Of a DNA stretch of 15,134 nucleotides, positions 7,314 to 15,134 are shown one piece after another. The notes beneath the pieces are model-generated. The model ran no database searches. It saw only the letters and a program-made list of their open reading frames with translations, and was not told where the DNA came from. The position numbers were made by a program, and so were the translations under genes. The DNA comes from Syntrophaceae bacterium (GTDB taxonomy: Bacteria > Desulfobacterota > Syntrophia > Syntrophales > UBA2210), in the NCBI GenBank assembly GCA_030619435.1, contig JAUXBI010000010.1, forward strand, positions 1 to 15,134, in the 5' to 3' direction. Every line of letters begins with the position of its first letter. Positions within the stretch are counted from its first letter, which is position 1.

Positions 7314-7341
7314 ATTATAGCCCCTCTCGCGGAAAAATCAA
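7314..7341 (-). promoter_or_regulatory. Sigma70-type promoter for the EF-like gene
   Basis: On the minus strand TTGATT (7341 to 7336; 4 of 6 of the -35 consensus), a 16-nt spacer, and a perfect TATAAT (7319 to 7314). It starts only a few bases after the rplQ terminator U-tract. The predicted start is near 7307, leaving a leader of about 58 nt before the ATG at 7249. Confidence 0.72.
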
Positions 7342-7346
7342 GAAAT

Positions 7347-7379
7347 AAAAAAAGGGGCAGGATTCCTTCCCTGCCCCTT
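7347..7379 (-). terminator. Intrinsic terminator after rplQ
   Basis: On the minus strand AAGGGGCAGG (7379 to 7370), an 8-nt loop, and CCTGCCCCTT (7361 to 7352) form a perfect 10-bp stem ending in a run of seven T residues (7353 to 7347). It lies about 20 nt after the rplQ stop and closes the long spc/alpha transcription unit. Confidence 0.93.
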
Positions 7380-7399
7380 AAAACTGACTTACACCACCG

Positions 7400-7798
7400 C
7401 TATTGGGCGGCTTTTTTCTTTTTTGTGCCTTTCTTCTTCTCTTCCGCAGGCATTAATTCTATCATGGAAAGAAGAGCATTATCACCTTCTCTGTTGCCCA
7501 CTTTGACTATCCTTGTATATCCGCCAGCCCTTTCAGTGTAACGGGGTGATAATTCCTCAAACACTTTCTTCGTAACCAGGCTGTTCCTTATAAAAGACAG
7601 AGCCTGTCTTCTCGCATGGAGAGTCCCCCGTTTGCCCAAGGTTATCATCTTATCGGCAACGCCCCTCAATTCCTTGGCTTTCGCATCAGTTGTGATGATC
7701 TTCTCATGTTCCAGAAGGGAGGTCACCAGATTCCTCATCATGGCCCTTCTGTGACTCGATGTCCTGCCAAGCTTCCTTCCGGCTTTCCTGTGGCGCAT
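7400..7798 (-). CDS. rplQ: 50S ribosomal protein L17
   Basis: Large-subunit protein near the exit tunnel. It is 132 residues, starting [34 protein letters not shown], the highly conserved L17 N-terminus. The middle includes [24 protein letters not shown] and [30 protein letters not shown]. It ends in a lysine-rich tail (about residues 117-132) that is variable in the family. The ATG at 7798 follows GAGGAG. It is 21 nt after rpoA, as in most bacteria, and is the last gene before a strong terminator. Confidence 0.98.
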   Translation of the reverse strand: MRHRKAGRKLGRTSSHRRAMMRNLVTSLLEHEKIITTDAKAKELRGVADKMITLGKRGTLHARRQALSFIRNSLVTKKVFEELSPRYTERAGGYTRIVKVGNREGDNALLSMIELMPAEEKKKGTKKKKAAQ

Positions 7799-7819
7799 TA
7801 TATATTACTCCTCTAAATA

Positions 7820-8821
7820 TTATTCCTCTATACTCTCAGCATCCTCCCCGGGAAGATGAAAGTCAACTTTGCTGCCAAGGTTGAGACCCATCTCGACAAG
7901 CATATCCTTGATCTCATTCAAAGACTTCTTTCCGAAGTTCTTTGTCTTGAGCATTTCCATTTCTGTCTTCTGCACGAGTTCTCCTATATACTGGATGCCG
8001 GCATTCTTCAGACAATTGGTCGACCTCACTGAAAGCTCCAGATCTTCGACACTCTTAAACAGGCTCTCATTTACCTGGTCTTCTTCTACAAGTTCTTTCG
8101 GTTCTTCCACTGACTCCTGCTCGTCAAAATTGATAAATACATTCGTCTGCTCTTTTAAAACCTTGGCTGCATAGGCAACAGCGTCCTCGGGCAGGACACT
8201 TCCGTCCGTCCAAACTTCAAAAATCAGCTTATCGTAATCAGTTATCTGACCAACTCGCGCGTTGGAAACCGTATACGCAACCTTCTGAATGGGAGAGAAT
8301 ATAGCATCAATATTGATTGTTCCTTCAGGCTGCCAGGTATCTGTTTCTCTTCTGGCCGGGACATACCCCTTTCCCATATCCGCCACCAGCTCGGCCTTAA
8401 ATACTGCCCTGCCCGAAAAAGTCGCTATGTGGTGATCCGGATTAAGGATCTCGACCGTCTCATCTGTGATAATATCCCCGGCTTTAACGGTTCCCTCGCC
8501 GGAGGCATCTATATGAAGTGTTCTGGGGCCATCTTCGTGCAACTTCAGCCGGACCCCTTTCATATTCAATATGATATCCGTAACATCCTCCTTGACGCCG
8601 GAAATAGTGGAGAATTCATGAAGGACTCCGTCAAATTTCACAGAGGTAATGGCTGCACCATAAATGGAAGAAAGGAGCACTCTCCTCAGAGCATTACCCA
8701 GCGTGATCCCAAACCCCTTTTCCAGGGGTTGGCATGTAAATTCACCATAGAATGATGTATGGGTCTTATCATCAACTTCTATTCGTTTTGGCTTTATAAG
8801 GCTGCGCCAGTTTCTTTCCAT
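7820..8821 (-). CDS. rpoA: DNA-directed RNA polymerase subunit alpha
   Basis: Dimerises to nucleate assembly of RNA polymerase and contacts promoters and activators. It is 333 residues. The N-terminal assembly domain (about 1-235) includes LEKGFGITLGNALRRVLLSS (33-52), GVKEDVTDIILNMKGVRLKL and ILNPDHHIAT. An acidic linker (about 236-255) leads to the alpha-CTD (about 256-318), where LSVRSTNCLKNAGIQYIGELV and NFGKKSLNEIKDMLVEMGLNLG match the E. coli DNA-binding surface. The equivalents of R265, N268, C269, G296, K298 and S299 are present (here R266, N269, C270, G297, K299, S300), so UP-element recognition is likely intact. The ATG at 8821 follows GAGGAA. The gene order rpsD-rpoA-rplQ is standard. 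The N-terminal MERNWRSLIKPKRIEV resembles delta-proteobacterial alphas. Confidence 0.98.
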   Translation of the reverse strand: MERNWRSLIKPKRIEVDDKTHTSFYGEFTCQPLEKGFGITLGNALRRVLLSSIYGAAITSVKFDGVLHEFSTISGVKEDVTDIILNMKGVRLKLHEDGPRTLHIDASGEGTVKAGDIITDETVEILNPDHHIATFSGRAVFKAELVADMGKGYVPARRETDTWQPEGTINIDAIFSPIQKVAYTVSNARVGQITDYDKLIFEVWTDGSVLPEDAVAYAAKVLKEQTNVFINFDEQESVEEPKELVEEDQVNESLFKSVEDLELSVRSTNCLKNAGIQYIGELVQKTEMEMLKTKNFGKKSLNEIKDMLVEMGLNLGSKVDFHLPGEDAESIEE

Positions 8822-8847
8822 ATTGTTAGTTCCTCATATAAAACTTT

Positions 8848-9480
8848 TTACTTAGAGTAAAACTCAACTACTAACTGCTCCTGGATGGGCATAGTCAGCT
8901 CTTCCCGGGTGGGCAGTGTTTTTATAACACCAGCCAAATTTTCTTTATCCAGATCCAGCCACTCAGGCACACCACGTCTGGCAACGGTTTCTGCGGCATC
9001 AAGTATGGTCGCAACTTTCCTGCTTTTTGCCTTAACCTGTATTTTGTCACCAATCTTAACCAGATATGAAGGTATATTTACCTTTTTATCATTCACCAGA
9101 AAATGATTGTGCTTTACAAGTTGCCTCGCCTCACTCCTAGAACTCGCAAACCCAAGCCTGTACACCATATTGTCCAATCTTCTCTCGAGCAGAAGCAATA
9201 AATTTGTGCCTGTTACACCTTTTTGCCTCTCTGCCTTTTCGAAATAGCCCTTAAATGACTTCTCCAAAAGGCCGAAGGACCTCTTTAGCTTTTGCTTTTC
9301 CCTTAACTGGATACCGTAATCGGATGCCTTTCGCCTGAATTTAACCTGTCCATGTTCTCCAGGCACATAACTTCTTCGCTCAAAGGAACACTTGTCGCCA
9401 TAGCATCTGTCCCCCTTAAGAAAAAGTTTCATGCCTTCCGTCCGGCATAATCTGCATAAAGATCCTCTATATCTTGCCAA
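8848..9480 (-). CDS. rpsD: 30S ribosomal protein S4, zinc-binding (C+) form
   Basis: Primary 16S rRNA binder that starts 30S assembly, and in enterics the alpha-operon repressor. It is 210 residues. The N-terminal zinc module is complete: Cys9, Cys12, Cys26 and Cys31 (CX2C-X13-CX4C). The S4 RNA-binding domain follows at about 100-160 ([39 protein letters not shown]). It ends in [14 protein letters not shown]. The start is TTG at 9480, preceded by GGAGGAG at short spacing; translating it as Met gives the universal MARYRG N-terminus. It lies 55 nt after rpsK and 26 nt before rpoA. I see no E. coli-style S4 pseudoknot. Any S4 autoregulation here would need testing. Confidence 0.97.
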   Translation of the reverse strand: MARYRGSLCRLCRTEGMKLFLKGDRCYGDKCSFERRSYVPGEHGQVKFRRKASDYGIQLREKQKLKRSFGLLEKSFKGYFEKAERQKGVTGTNLLLLLERRLDNMVYRLGFASSRSEARQLVKHNHFLVNDKKVNIPSYLVKIGDKIQVKAKSRKVATILDAAETVARRGVPEWLDLDKENLAGVIKTLPTREELTMPIQEQLVVEFYSK

Positions 9481-9535
9481 AACACTCCTCCACTAATATA
9501 TAATTCAATTAGAATAACTCATCATTACGGAGATA

Positions 9536-9928
9536 CTAAACTCTCCTTCTTTTAGGCGGACGACAACCGTTATGGGGAATCGGCGTCACATCTTTGATAA
9601 GACTTATATTCAAACCCGCCGTTTGCAAAGCCCTGAGTGCCGATTCTCGCCCCGACCCGGGTCCTTTTATATACACCTGCACGCTTCTCAGTCCATGCAC
9701 CTTCGCTTTTTTAACGGCGTCAGTGGCGGTCAGCTGAGCGGCAAAGGGTGTACTTTTTCTGGAGCCTTTGAACCCCTGCCCTCCACCGGAAGACCAGGCA
9801 ATAACATTACCACTCAAATCCGTAATGGTAACTATAGTGTTATTAAAAGTTGACTGAATATGAGCAATCCCTTCAGAGATATTCTTTTTTTCTTTTTTCT
9901 TTACATTTCTCTTTTTTGGTCGAGCCAT
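9536..9928 (-). CDS. rpsK: 30S ribosomal protein S11
   Basis: Platform protein of the small subunit that contacts the Shine-Dalgarno duplex region. It is 130 residues from the ATG at 9928: [20 protein letters not shown], then [28 protein letters not shown] (family core), [13 protein letters not shown], and the conserved end [18 protein letters not shown]. The frame is open five codons further to 9943, but the ribosome-binding site GGAGGGG lies inside that extension and points to 9928. It stands in the usual rpsM-rpsK-rpsD order, 42 nt after rpsM. Confidence 0.98.
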   Translation of the reverse strand: MARPKKRNVKKKEKKNISEGIAHIQSTFNNTIVTITDLSGNVIAWSSGGGQGFKGSRKSTPFAAQLTATDAVKKAKVHGLRSVQVYIKGPGSGRESALRALQTAGLNISLIKDVTPIPHNGCRPPKRRRV

Positions 9929-9970
9929 TTCCCCTCCAGACATAAAACCTGCCTAATGACAGATCTTATA

Positions 9971-10342
9971 TTATTTCTTTCTTTTTCCTCCCACACTTCT
10001 CTTCGGGCCTTTTCTCGTTCTAGCATTGGTAGATGTTCTCTGGCCCCTCACAGGAAGACCCCTCCTGTGCCTTAAGCCTCTGTAAGTCCCTATATCCATA
10101 AGACGTTTTATGGACATAGCAATGTCTCTCTTGAGGTCTCCCTCAATTTTATAACCCTTATCTATAATGTCCCTTATAGCAGTCATCTGCTCATCAAGCA
10201 GATTGTCTGTTTTTGTATCAAGATCAATCCCGGCCTCTTCAAGAATCTCCCGGGACCTGGACCTCCCAATACCGTATATATACGTCAGGGCTATTTCCAT
10301 CCTTTTGTTCTTAGGTAAATCGACTCCTGCGATTCTTGCCAC
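9971..10342 (-). CDS. rpsM: 30S ribosomal protein S13
   Basis: Head protein of the small subunit that contacts P-site tRNA and bridges to L5. It is 123 residues: [30 protein letters not shown] at the N-terminus with the helix-hairpin-helix-like fold, [39 protein letters not shown] in the C-terminal half, and a basic tail KRKK. The start is GTG at 10342 with GGGAGG 7 nt upstream, only 18 nt after rpmJ. In E. coli the S4-binding alpha-operon leader lies before rpsM. There is no room for it here because rpmJ is so close. Confidence 0.98.
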   Translation of the reverse strand: MARIAGVDLPKNKRMEIALTYIYGIGRSRSREILEEAGIDLDTKTDNLLDEQMTAIRDIIDKGYKIEGDLKRDIAMSIKRLMDIGTYRGLRHRRGLPVRGQRTSTNARTRKGPKRSVGGKRKK

Positions 10343-10360
10343 CTTACAACCTCCCGCTGT

Positions 10361-10474
10361 TTATCCCTGGCGCTGTTTGTGCTTAGGGTTTTCACATATG
10401 ACCCTTACGACACCACGCCTCTTTATAATTTTACATTTATCGCACATCTTCTTGACAGACGCTCTCACCTTCAC
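10361..10474 (-). CDS. rpmJ: 50S ribosomal protein L36, zinc-binding (C+) form
   Basis: Smallest large-subunit protein. It is 37 residues and translates as [20 protein letters not shown], then [17 protein letters not shown]. The zinc ligands Cys11, Cys14, Cys27 and His32 are all present, so this is the zinc-dependent form rather than the cysteine-free paralogue. The start is GTG at 10474. A GTG two codons upstream (10483) is also in frame, but the MKVR start matches the family. A GGAG motif lies about 11 nt before the start. It sits between infA and rpsM as in most bacteria and ends 18 nt before rpsM. Confidence 0.96.
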   Translation of the reverse strand: MKVRASVKKMCDKCKIIKRRGVVRVICENPKHKQRQG

Positions 10475-10497
10475 TGCTCTCACACTCCATTTCCGTC

Positions 10498-10716
10498 TTA
10501 TTTCGACCGATATGTAATTCTACCCCGGGTCAGGTCATAGGGCGATAGTTCTATTGTGACCTTGTCTCCCGGCAATATCTTTATAAAATGCATCCTCATC
10601 TTGCCTGAGATATGAGCCAGAACACGGTGACCGTTTTCGAGCTCAACACGAAACATCGCATTCGGCAATGGTTCCAACACGGTACCTTCAACAACTATCG
10701 CTTCTTCTTTAGCCAT
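10498..10716 (-). CDS. infA: Translation initiation factor IF-1
   Basis: Single OB-fold protein that blocks the 30S A site during initiation. It is 72 residues, exactly the usual size. Nearly every position is the family consensus: [72 protein letters not shown]. The ATG at 10716 is preceded by GGAG about 10 nt upstream. It lies between map (27 nt upstream) and rpmJ (23 nt downstream), the classic map-infA-rpmJ arrangement of many Gram-positive and delta-proteobacterial genomes. Confidence 0.98.
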   Translation of the reverse strand: MAKEEAIVVEGTVLEPLPNAMFRVELENGHRVLAHISGKMRMHFIKILPGDKVTIELSPYDLTRGRITYRSK

Positions 10717-10743
10717 TTGATCATTACTCCGCCAGCATTCTGC

Positions 10744-11493
10744 TTATGCCCTGCTGCTTAATATCACAGGCCCGTCTTCAGTAATCGCTATTGTATGTTC
10801 AAAGTGAGCCGACAGGCTGCCATCGTCCGTTTCTACTGTCCACCCGTCCGGTCTTACTTTTACCGCGTATGCCCCCTCATTCACCATGGGCTCTATGGCT
10901 ATTACCATACCGGCTTTAAGCTTTACACCCCGCCCGCCCATCCCAAAATTTGGAACCGGAGGATCTTCATGAAGGTTCTTTCCTATCCCGTGACCTACAT
11001 AATCCCTTACCACCGAAAAACCGGCTTCTTCCACACAGCTTTGTACCGCAAAGGATATATCGCCTAATCTGTTGCCCTCCCTTGCCTTCTCTATCCCTCT
11101 ATACAGAGATTCTTCCGTTATTTGCATCAGCCTGACGGCTGACCCTGAAATCCTGCTCACAGCAACGGTAATAGCGGAATCTCCATAGTAACCATTGTAA
11201 CGAACCCCGTAATCGAGGCTTACTATATCACCCTCTTCCAAAGGCCTGTCCGAAGGAAAACCGTGTACCACTTCCGAATTTACAGAGGCACAAAGAGCAA
11301 AGGGGAACCCCCCGTATCCCTTGAAAGCAGGTTTTGCTCCCCTTTTTTGCGTTACAGTCTCGGCGTATTCATTCAACTCCAATGTCGTTACGCCCGGCTT
11401 TACCCTCTCCTCTAATCCAGTCAATACCTCAGCTACAATAGCGTTACTTTCTCCCATTTTTTTTATCTCTTCGGGAGATTTCAGGATGATCAT
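10744..11493 (-). CDS. map: Methionine aminopeptidase, type I
   Basis: Removes the N-terminal methionine from nascent proteins; a dinuclear metal enzyme with the pita-bread fold. It is 249 residues, normal for the short type-I form without an N-terminal extension. Metal ligands: Asp94 in SLDYG, Asp105 in GDSA, His168 in GHGIG, Glu201 in IEPM and Glu232 in HFEHT. The substrate-binding His77 (EVVHG) is also present. The ATG at 11493 has only a weak upstream site (GAGG at about 11 nt). It directly follows secY with a 31-nt gap; adk, which often lies between the two, is missing. Confidence 0.97.
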   Translation of the reverse strand: MIILKSPEEIKKMGESNAIVAEVLTGLEERVKPGVTTLELNEYAETVTQKRGAKPAFKGYGGFPFALCASVNSEVVHGFPSDRPLEEGDIVSLDYGVRYNGYYGDSAITVAVSRISGSAVRLMQITEESLYRGIEKAREGNRLGDISFAVQSCVEEAGFSVVRDYVGHGIGKNLHEDPPVPNFGMGGRGVKLKAGMVIAIEPMVNEGAYAVKVRPDGWTVETDDGSLSAHFEHTIAITEDGPVILSSRA

Positions 11494-11524
11494 CCGGTTT
11501 ATTGCCTCACAAGAGTACTATCCA

Positions 11525-12832
11525 CTAACGCTTTCTACCTATCCTGCCCTTTTTCATAAATCCTTCGTACTGCCTGGTAAGCATGTGGGTCTCTATCTGA
11601 CCAGCGGTGTCAAGGGCAACCCCGACAACTATAAGGAGTGCCGTACCTCCAAAATAAAAAGGTACATTAAACTTACTTATAAGAATACTCGGGAGAACAC
11701 AAACAGCGGACACATATATGGCACCACTAAAGGTAAGCTTCGTCAGGACACTGTCTATATACTCGGCTGTTTTTTTACCGGGTCGTATACCCGGCACATA
11801 GCCGCCATGTTTTTTCATATTGTCGGCAACATCTACTGGATTAAATGTAACGGCTGTATAAAAATAACAGAAGAATATAATAAGCGCGACGTAAAACAAC
11901 TCGTATACCAGTCTGCCAGGCATCAGGAACCCCGCCATTACTTTCATCCACGGATGAGGGATAAAATTGGCAATAGTAGCTGGAAACATGATGATGGATG
12001 AAGCAAAAATCGGGGGAATAACACCCGCTGTGTTGACCTTCAGAGGCAGATGAGTTGTCTGCCCACCATACATCTTCCTCCCGACAACTCTTTTTGCGTA
12101 CTGTACAGGGATTCTCCTTTGCGCACTCTCGACAAATACAATCAGACCGACAACACCAACCATCATTACTGCCAGGAGCACAGCAAAGAATATTCCCATC
12201 TCACCTGTAGATAACAGACGGAAGGTATTGACAACGCCAGCGGGCCCTCTGCATACTATACCGGCAAAGATAATCAGGGATATTCCGTTTCCTATCCCTT
12301 TCTCGGTAATCGTTTCTCCCAGCCACATGATGAAGGACGTACCTGCCGTCAGTGTAATGACCGTCATCAAACGAAAACCCCACCCTGGATCTATAACAAC
12401 CGACAAACCCGAAGGACCAGCCATGCTTTCCAAACCTACCGCTATCCCGAACCCCTGTATGATACTTAAAAAAACTGTTCCATACCTGGTATACTGGGTT
12501 ATCTTTCTCCTGCCTGCATCCCCCTCTTTAGACAATTTTTCAAGGTGAGGAACGGCAACGGTGAGCAACTGGAGAATAATTGATGCGCTGATATAGGGCA
12601 TAATACCCAGGGCAAACACGGAGAGCCTGCTTAGAGCGCCTCCCGCAAACATGTCAAAAAGCCCTAGAAGGGAGTTTTGCGCCTGCGCAAAGAAGGCGGC
12701 AAGGGCCTGCGTGTCTATACCGGGCGTGGGCACATGCGCACCGATCCTGTAAACGGCAAGGAGAAGGAAAGTAAACAATATCTTCTTCTGCAGTTCCGGA
12801 ATTTTTGTTATGCTCTTAAAACCACCTATCAT
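11525..12832 (-). CDS. secY: Protein translocase channel subunit SecY
   Basis: Pore-forming subunit of the inner-membrane SecYEG translocon, 435 residues with ten hydrophobic segments. The first is at about 17-35, followed by the plug region (about 55-75, [23 protein letters not shown]). The large cytosolic C4 loop (about 235-265) carries [30 protein letters not shown]. The C5 loop has [18 protein letters not shown] (343-360), including Arg350, equivalent to the essential E. coli Arg357. The basic tail is [10 protein letters not shown]. The ATG shares one base with the rplO stop (TAATG), so translation is probably coupled. It is followed directly by map. Confidence 0.98.
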   Translation of the reverse strand: MIGGFKSITKIPELQKKILFTFLLLAVYRIGAHVPTPGIDTQALAAFFAQAQNSLLGLFDMFAGGALSRLSVFALGIMPYISASIILQLLTVAVPHLEKLSKEGDAGRRKITQYTRYGTVFLSIIQGFGIAVGLESMAGPSGLSVVIDPGWGFRLMTVITLTAGTSFIMWLGETITEKGIGNGISLIIFAGIVCRGPAGVVNTFRLLSTGEMGIFFAVLLAVMMVGVVGLIVFVESAQRRIPVQYAKRVVGRKMYGGQTTHLPLKVNTAGVIPPIFASSIIMFPATIANFIPHPWMKVMAGFLMPGRLVYELFYVALIIFFCYFYTAVTFNPVDVADNMKKHGGYVPGIRPGKKTAEYIDSVLTKLTFSGAIYVSAVCVLPSILISKFNVPFYFGGTALLIVVGVALDTAGQIETHMLTRQYEGFMKKGRIGRKR

Positions 12833-13272
12833 TAGACAAACTCTATCGTTCCGCCCGATGCCTCTATCTTTTCCCTGGCACCGCAGCTTATGCTATTCAC
12901 TCTCAATGTTAACGGATAGTCTATACTTCCATTGCCAAGCACTTTGATCCCATCACCACTGCCTTTAACAATACCGCTCGTTACCAGGGCATCCGCATCG
13001 ACTACCGAATCCTTCGGGAATGTGCTCAACTGGCCGATATTAACAATGACAATATCTTTCCGGAACCTGTTATAAAATCCTCTTTTCGGCAACCTTCGCG
13101 TAAGGGGCATCTGACCGCCCTCGAACCCGGGCCTGACACCTCCGCCAGAACGGGAATTCTGGCCTTTGTGGCCTCGGCAGGATGTTCCTCCATGACCTGA
13201 ACCATCGCCACGCCCCACCCTCTTTTTCGCCTTAGTGGACCCTTTTGCAGGCCTCAATTCGTTCAGCTTCAT
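12832..13272 (-). CDS. rplO: 50S ribosomal protein L15
   Basis: Late-assembly large-subunit protein. It is 146 residues: [66 protein letters not shown] is the glycine- and arginine-rich N-terminal extension that threads into 23S rRNA, followed by a globular C-terminal domain ending [11 protein letters not shown]. Its ATG overlaps the rpmD stop by 4 nt (ATGA), and its stop overlaps the secY start by 1 nt. The three genes are thus translationally chained, as is common in spc operons. Confidence 0.98.
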   Translation of the reverse strand: MKLNELRPAKGSTKAKKRVGRGDGSGHGGTSCRGHKGQNSRSGGGVRPGFEGGQMPLTRRLPKRGFYNRFRKDIVIVNIGQLSTFPKDSVVDADALVTSGIVKGSGDGIKVLGNGSIDYPLTLRVNSISCGAREKIEASGGTIEFV

Positions 13273-13460
13273 ATATCCATCTCACATTCTTCCGAAGAAA
13301 CCAAGTGCGAAACCTTGCTGACCATGCCCCTGTTTTCCGGGGTATCCTTCAGATAAACTATCTTATTCAACTTTTCAAGTCCCATTCCACGGAGTACTTT
13401 TCTCTGTTTCTCAGGTCTTCCTATGAAACTCTTGACCAGTTTGATTTTAAGTTGTTTCAA
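13269..13460 (-). CDS. rpmD: 50S ribosomal protein L30
   Basis: Small large-subunit protein, 63 residues: [54 protein letters not shown] is the full L30 core, and a short acidic tail (SSEECEMDI) follows. The start is TTG at 13460. An in-frame TGA lies two codons upstream, so no ATG or GTG alternative exists in front, and GAGG is 8 nt upstream. An ATG overlapping this region is in another frame. It sits in the standard rpsE-rpmD-rplO order and overlaps rplO by 4 nt. Confidence 0.96.
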   Translation of the reverse strand: MKQLKIKLVKSFIGRPEKQRKVLRGMGLEKLNKIVYLKDTPENRGMVSKVSHLVSSEECEMDI

Positions 13461-13486
13461 AACTCATACCTCAGCATAACATCTTT

Positions 13487-13966
13487 TTAGATTTCAGCGA
13501 TATCCTTCCCCCGTAACGCGGCTATCTCTACAGGGCTTCTTAAACTTCTAAGCCCCTCCATCGTTGCCTTAACAAGGTTATGAGGGTTGTGCGAACCTAA
13601 ACATTTGGTTAATATATTCTGAACTCCCGCTACTTCCAGGATAGCCCTGACAGCACCTCCGGCTATAAGACCCGTGCCTTTAGACGCAGGCTTCAAAAGC
13701 ACTCTCCCCGCCCCGTAATGCCCTATTACCTCATGGGGTATGGTTCCGTCCGTAATGGATACTTTGACGATGCTTCTTTTAGCCATCTCCATACCCTTTC
13801 TGATAGCTTCAGGAACCTCATGAGCCTTCCCCAGGCCTACGCCGACAGAACCATTCCCGTCACCGACCGCCACCACGGCACTAAATCTAAATCTTCTGCC
13901 GCCCTTTACCACTTTGGCAGTCCTTTTGATCTTTATTACCTTGTCAAGCAGTTCGCTCTCTTCCAT
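13487..13966 (-). CDS. rpsE: 30S ribosomal protein S5
   Basis: Small-subunit protein at the mRNA entry channel, involved in decoding accuracy and mRNA unwinding. It is 159 residues from the ATG at 13966. The N-terminal double-stranded-RNA-binding-like domain is [45 protein letters not shown] (about 11-55). The C-terminal domain includes [37 protein letters not shown]. The frame is open to a TTG at 13987, but that codon has no ribosome-binding site. AAGGGAG immediately precedes the ATG at 13966, although its spacing is short. It lies 25 nt after rplR and 26 nt before rpmD. Confidence 0.97.
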   Translation of the reverse strand: MEESELLDKVIKIKRTAKVVKGGRRFRFSAVVAVGDGNGSVGVGLGKAHEVPEAIRKGMEMAKRSIVKVSITDGTIPHEVIGHYGAGRVLLKPASKGTGLIAGGAVRAILEVAGVQNILTKCLGSHNPHNLVKATMEGLRSLRSPVEIAALRGKDIAEI

Positions 13967-13991
13967 ATCTCCCTTATCCAGATCCAAAGAT

Positions 13992-14360
13992 TTATAATTT
14001 TACGCCCATTTCTCTTATACCTTCGGCAAGGGACTTCACTCTTCCATGGTAAAGGAATCTACCCCTGTCAAAGACGGCCTCTTTTATGTTTTTTGATAAC
14101 AAGTCTTTCGCCAACAGTTTCCCAACTTCCCTGGCCGTTTCCGTCTTTTTAAGACCTCCCGAATTTCCTTTAAGCGCTTCATTCAGCGCTGATGCCTGAG
14201 CGAGGGTTTCCCCTGTATCATCGGCGATCGCCTGAACATATATATACCTGGAACTACGAAAGACCGAAAGGCGCGGTCGCACCTGCGTGCCATGTATTTT
14301 GATTCTAACCCTTCTCGCGCGTCTCTCTCTTATCTTTCCCAATTTCTTTGTCGATGCCAC
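13992..14360 (-). CDS. rplR: 50S ribosomal protein L18
   Basis: Central-protuberance protein that binds 5S rRNA together with L5. It is 122 residues: a basic N-terminal arm ([24 protein letters not shown]), then [81 protein letters not shown], all consensus L18. The start is GTG at 14360, with GAGGAG 5 nt upstream. It sits between rplF (52-nt gap) and rpsE in the normal spc order. I checked the 52-nt gap for a promoter and found no convincing pair of boxes. Confidence 0.98.
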   Translation of the reverse strand: MASTKKLGKIRERRARRVRIKIHGTQVRPRLSVFRSSRYIYVQAIADDTGETLAQASALNEALKGNSGGLKKTETAREVGKLLAKDLLSKNIKEAVFDRGRFLYHGRVKSLAEGIREMGVKL

Positions 14361-14412
14361 AGCAACTCCTCTACAATAGTTTTAACAACCTCGCAAAAAC
14401 TCAAAATCCTAT

Positions 14413-14955
14413 TTATGTCCCGGCCGACTTCCCTACCTTCTTTCTAACATATTCACCTGCGTATCTGATTCCCTTGCCCTTATAAGGCTCGGGCTTCTTC
14501 AGATCCCTTATCTCCGCTGCAACTCTGCCAACAAGCTCCTTATCTATACCGGAAACCACCAGGTTAACCTGCTTATCAACCTTCACCTTTGTTCCTTCCG
14601 GTATTTTATATTTCACTGGGTCAGAGTAACCAATGAGTAAAACAAGCGTGTCACCCTTTACCTCTCCACGGTATCCGACGCCGACTATCTCCAGAGACTT
14701 TTCAAATCCCTTACTCACACCCGCTACCATGTTGGCAACCAGCGTCCTTACAAGACCATGCAGAGATCTTCCCCTTCTATCATCAGAGCTTGTTGCATTC
14801 ACAAGAGCCATATTCCCCTCTAAAATGACTTCAACTCCCTCAGGGATTTCCCGGGAAAGGATCCCTTTTGGACCCTCTACTATTATTAAAGAACCGTCCT
14901 TCCTGATTTTTATACCTTCAGGAATCTCTATCGGTTTCTTGCCAATTCTCGACAT
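14413..14955 (-). CDS. rplF: 50S ribosomal protein L6
   Basis: Large-subunit protein at the base of the L7/L12 stalk near the sarcin-ricin loop. It is 180 residues made of two similar domains: MSRIGKKPIEIPEGIKI begins the first, and VGVGYRGEVKGDTLVLLIGYSDPVKYKIPEGTKV begins the second (from about residue 91). The signature DLKKPEPYKGKGIRYAGEYVRKKVGKSAGT closes the protein. The ATG at 14955 follows GCGGGAG about 8 nt upstream. It is 38 nt after rpsH, in standard spc-operon order. Confidence 0.98.
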   Translation of the reverse strand: MSRIGKKPIEIPEGIKIRKDGSLIIVEGPKGILSREIPEGVEVILEGNMALVNATSSDDRRGRSLHGLVRTLVANMVAGVSKGFEKSLEIVGVGYRGEVKGDTLVLLIGYSDPVKYKIPEGTKVKVDKQVNLVVSGIDKELVGRVAAEIRDLKKPEPYKGKGIRYAGEYVRKKVGKSAGT

Positions 14956-14993
14956 GAATAAATCTCCCGCCTCATCTTATCAGCCAACTCTTT

Positions 14994-15134
14994 TCACCAC
15001 ACATTGCAAAGAATTTCGCCGCCTACATTCACCGCCCGCGCCTGTTTATCAGTCATAATCCCCTTGGAGGTAGAAAGGATGGCCACTCCATATCCGTTCA
15101 AGACTCTGGGAATATCCTGGCTGCCGGAATATAC
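14994..15134 (-). CDS. rpsH: 30S ribosomal protein S8, C-terminal part only
   Basis: Central-domain 16S rRNA binder, and in E. coli the spc-operon repressor. Only the last 46 codons are in the window; the 5' part lies beyond base 15134. The translation reads [20 protein letters not shown], then [26 protein letters not shown] and a TGA stop. The [13 protein letters not shown] block and the terminal GGEILCxVW are S8 signatures. Its position before rplF is standard. Confidence 0.96.
   Translation of the reverse strand, partial: VYSGSQDIPRVLNGYGVAILSTSKGIMTDKQARAVNVGGEILCNVW

Noticed and set aside
14361..14412. Possible internal promoter between rplF and rplR (TTGAGT and TATTGT).
   Set aside because: The spacing is about 20 nt and both boxes are poor, so it does not stand out from AT-rich spacer.

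Overview
The window is a densely packed bacterial ribosomal-protein locus in which every recognisable gene lies on the minus strand. Transcription therefore runs from high to low coordinates. The gene content (SecY, bacterial L36, IF-1, RpoA with an alpha-CTD, and an outer-membrane LptD) shows a Gram-negative bacterium. RpoA reads like delta-proteobacterial (Desulfobacterota-type) versions. The run rplM-rpsI-argC and the small EF-Tu-domain-2-like protein are, from memory, also familiar in Desulfobacterota/Nitrospirota-type genomes. That assignment is an inference from a single window.

In the direction of transcription the layout is: (1) 15134-9.5 kb, the distal spc operon and most of the alpha operon: rpsH (3' part only), rplF, rplR, rpsE, rpmD, rplO, secY, map, infA, rpmJ, rpsM, rpsK. 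(2) 9.5-7.4 kb, rpsD, rpoA, rplQ, ending in a strong intrinsic terminator. (3) 7.35-6.87 kb, a sigma70-type promoter with a perfect TATAAT, an 86-residue EF-Tu-domain-2-like gene, an unusual leader-like stretch and a second strong terminator. (4) 6.85-3.3 kb, folC (folylpolyglutamate synthase) and lptD (LPS transport). (5) 3.27-2.3 kb, a promoter with a perfect TTGACA driving rplM-rpsI, then a third terminator. (6) 2.3 kb-1, argC (arginine biosynthesis) and cysS (3' end lies outside the window).

The first half is one tightly coupled translation, secretion and transcription unit. It makes ribosomal proteins, the SecY channel, the N-terminal Met-removing enzyme, IF-1 and the RNA polymerase alpha subunit. 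Overlaps (rpmD/rplO by 4 nt, rplO/secY by 1 nt) indicate translational coupling. The usual adk gene between secY and map is absent. Several starts are non-ATG: GTG for rplR, rpmJ, rpsM and lptD, and TTG for rpmD and rpsD.

I see no mobile element, CRISPR array, tRNA or rRNA. There is no gene-free stretch longer than 150 bases. The parts most worth a second look are regulatory. At two places (before folC and before argC) an intrinsic terminator's U-tract runs directly into the next gene's Shine-Dalgarno sequence. Before folC there is also a 10-nt perfect anti-SD match with only a two-codon reading frame behind it. I do not see a convincing new multi-gene system here.
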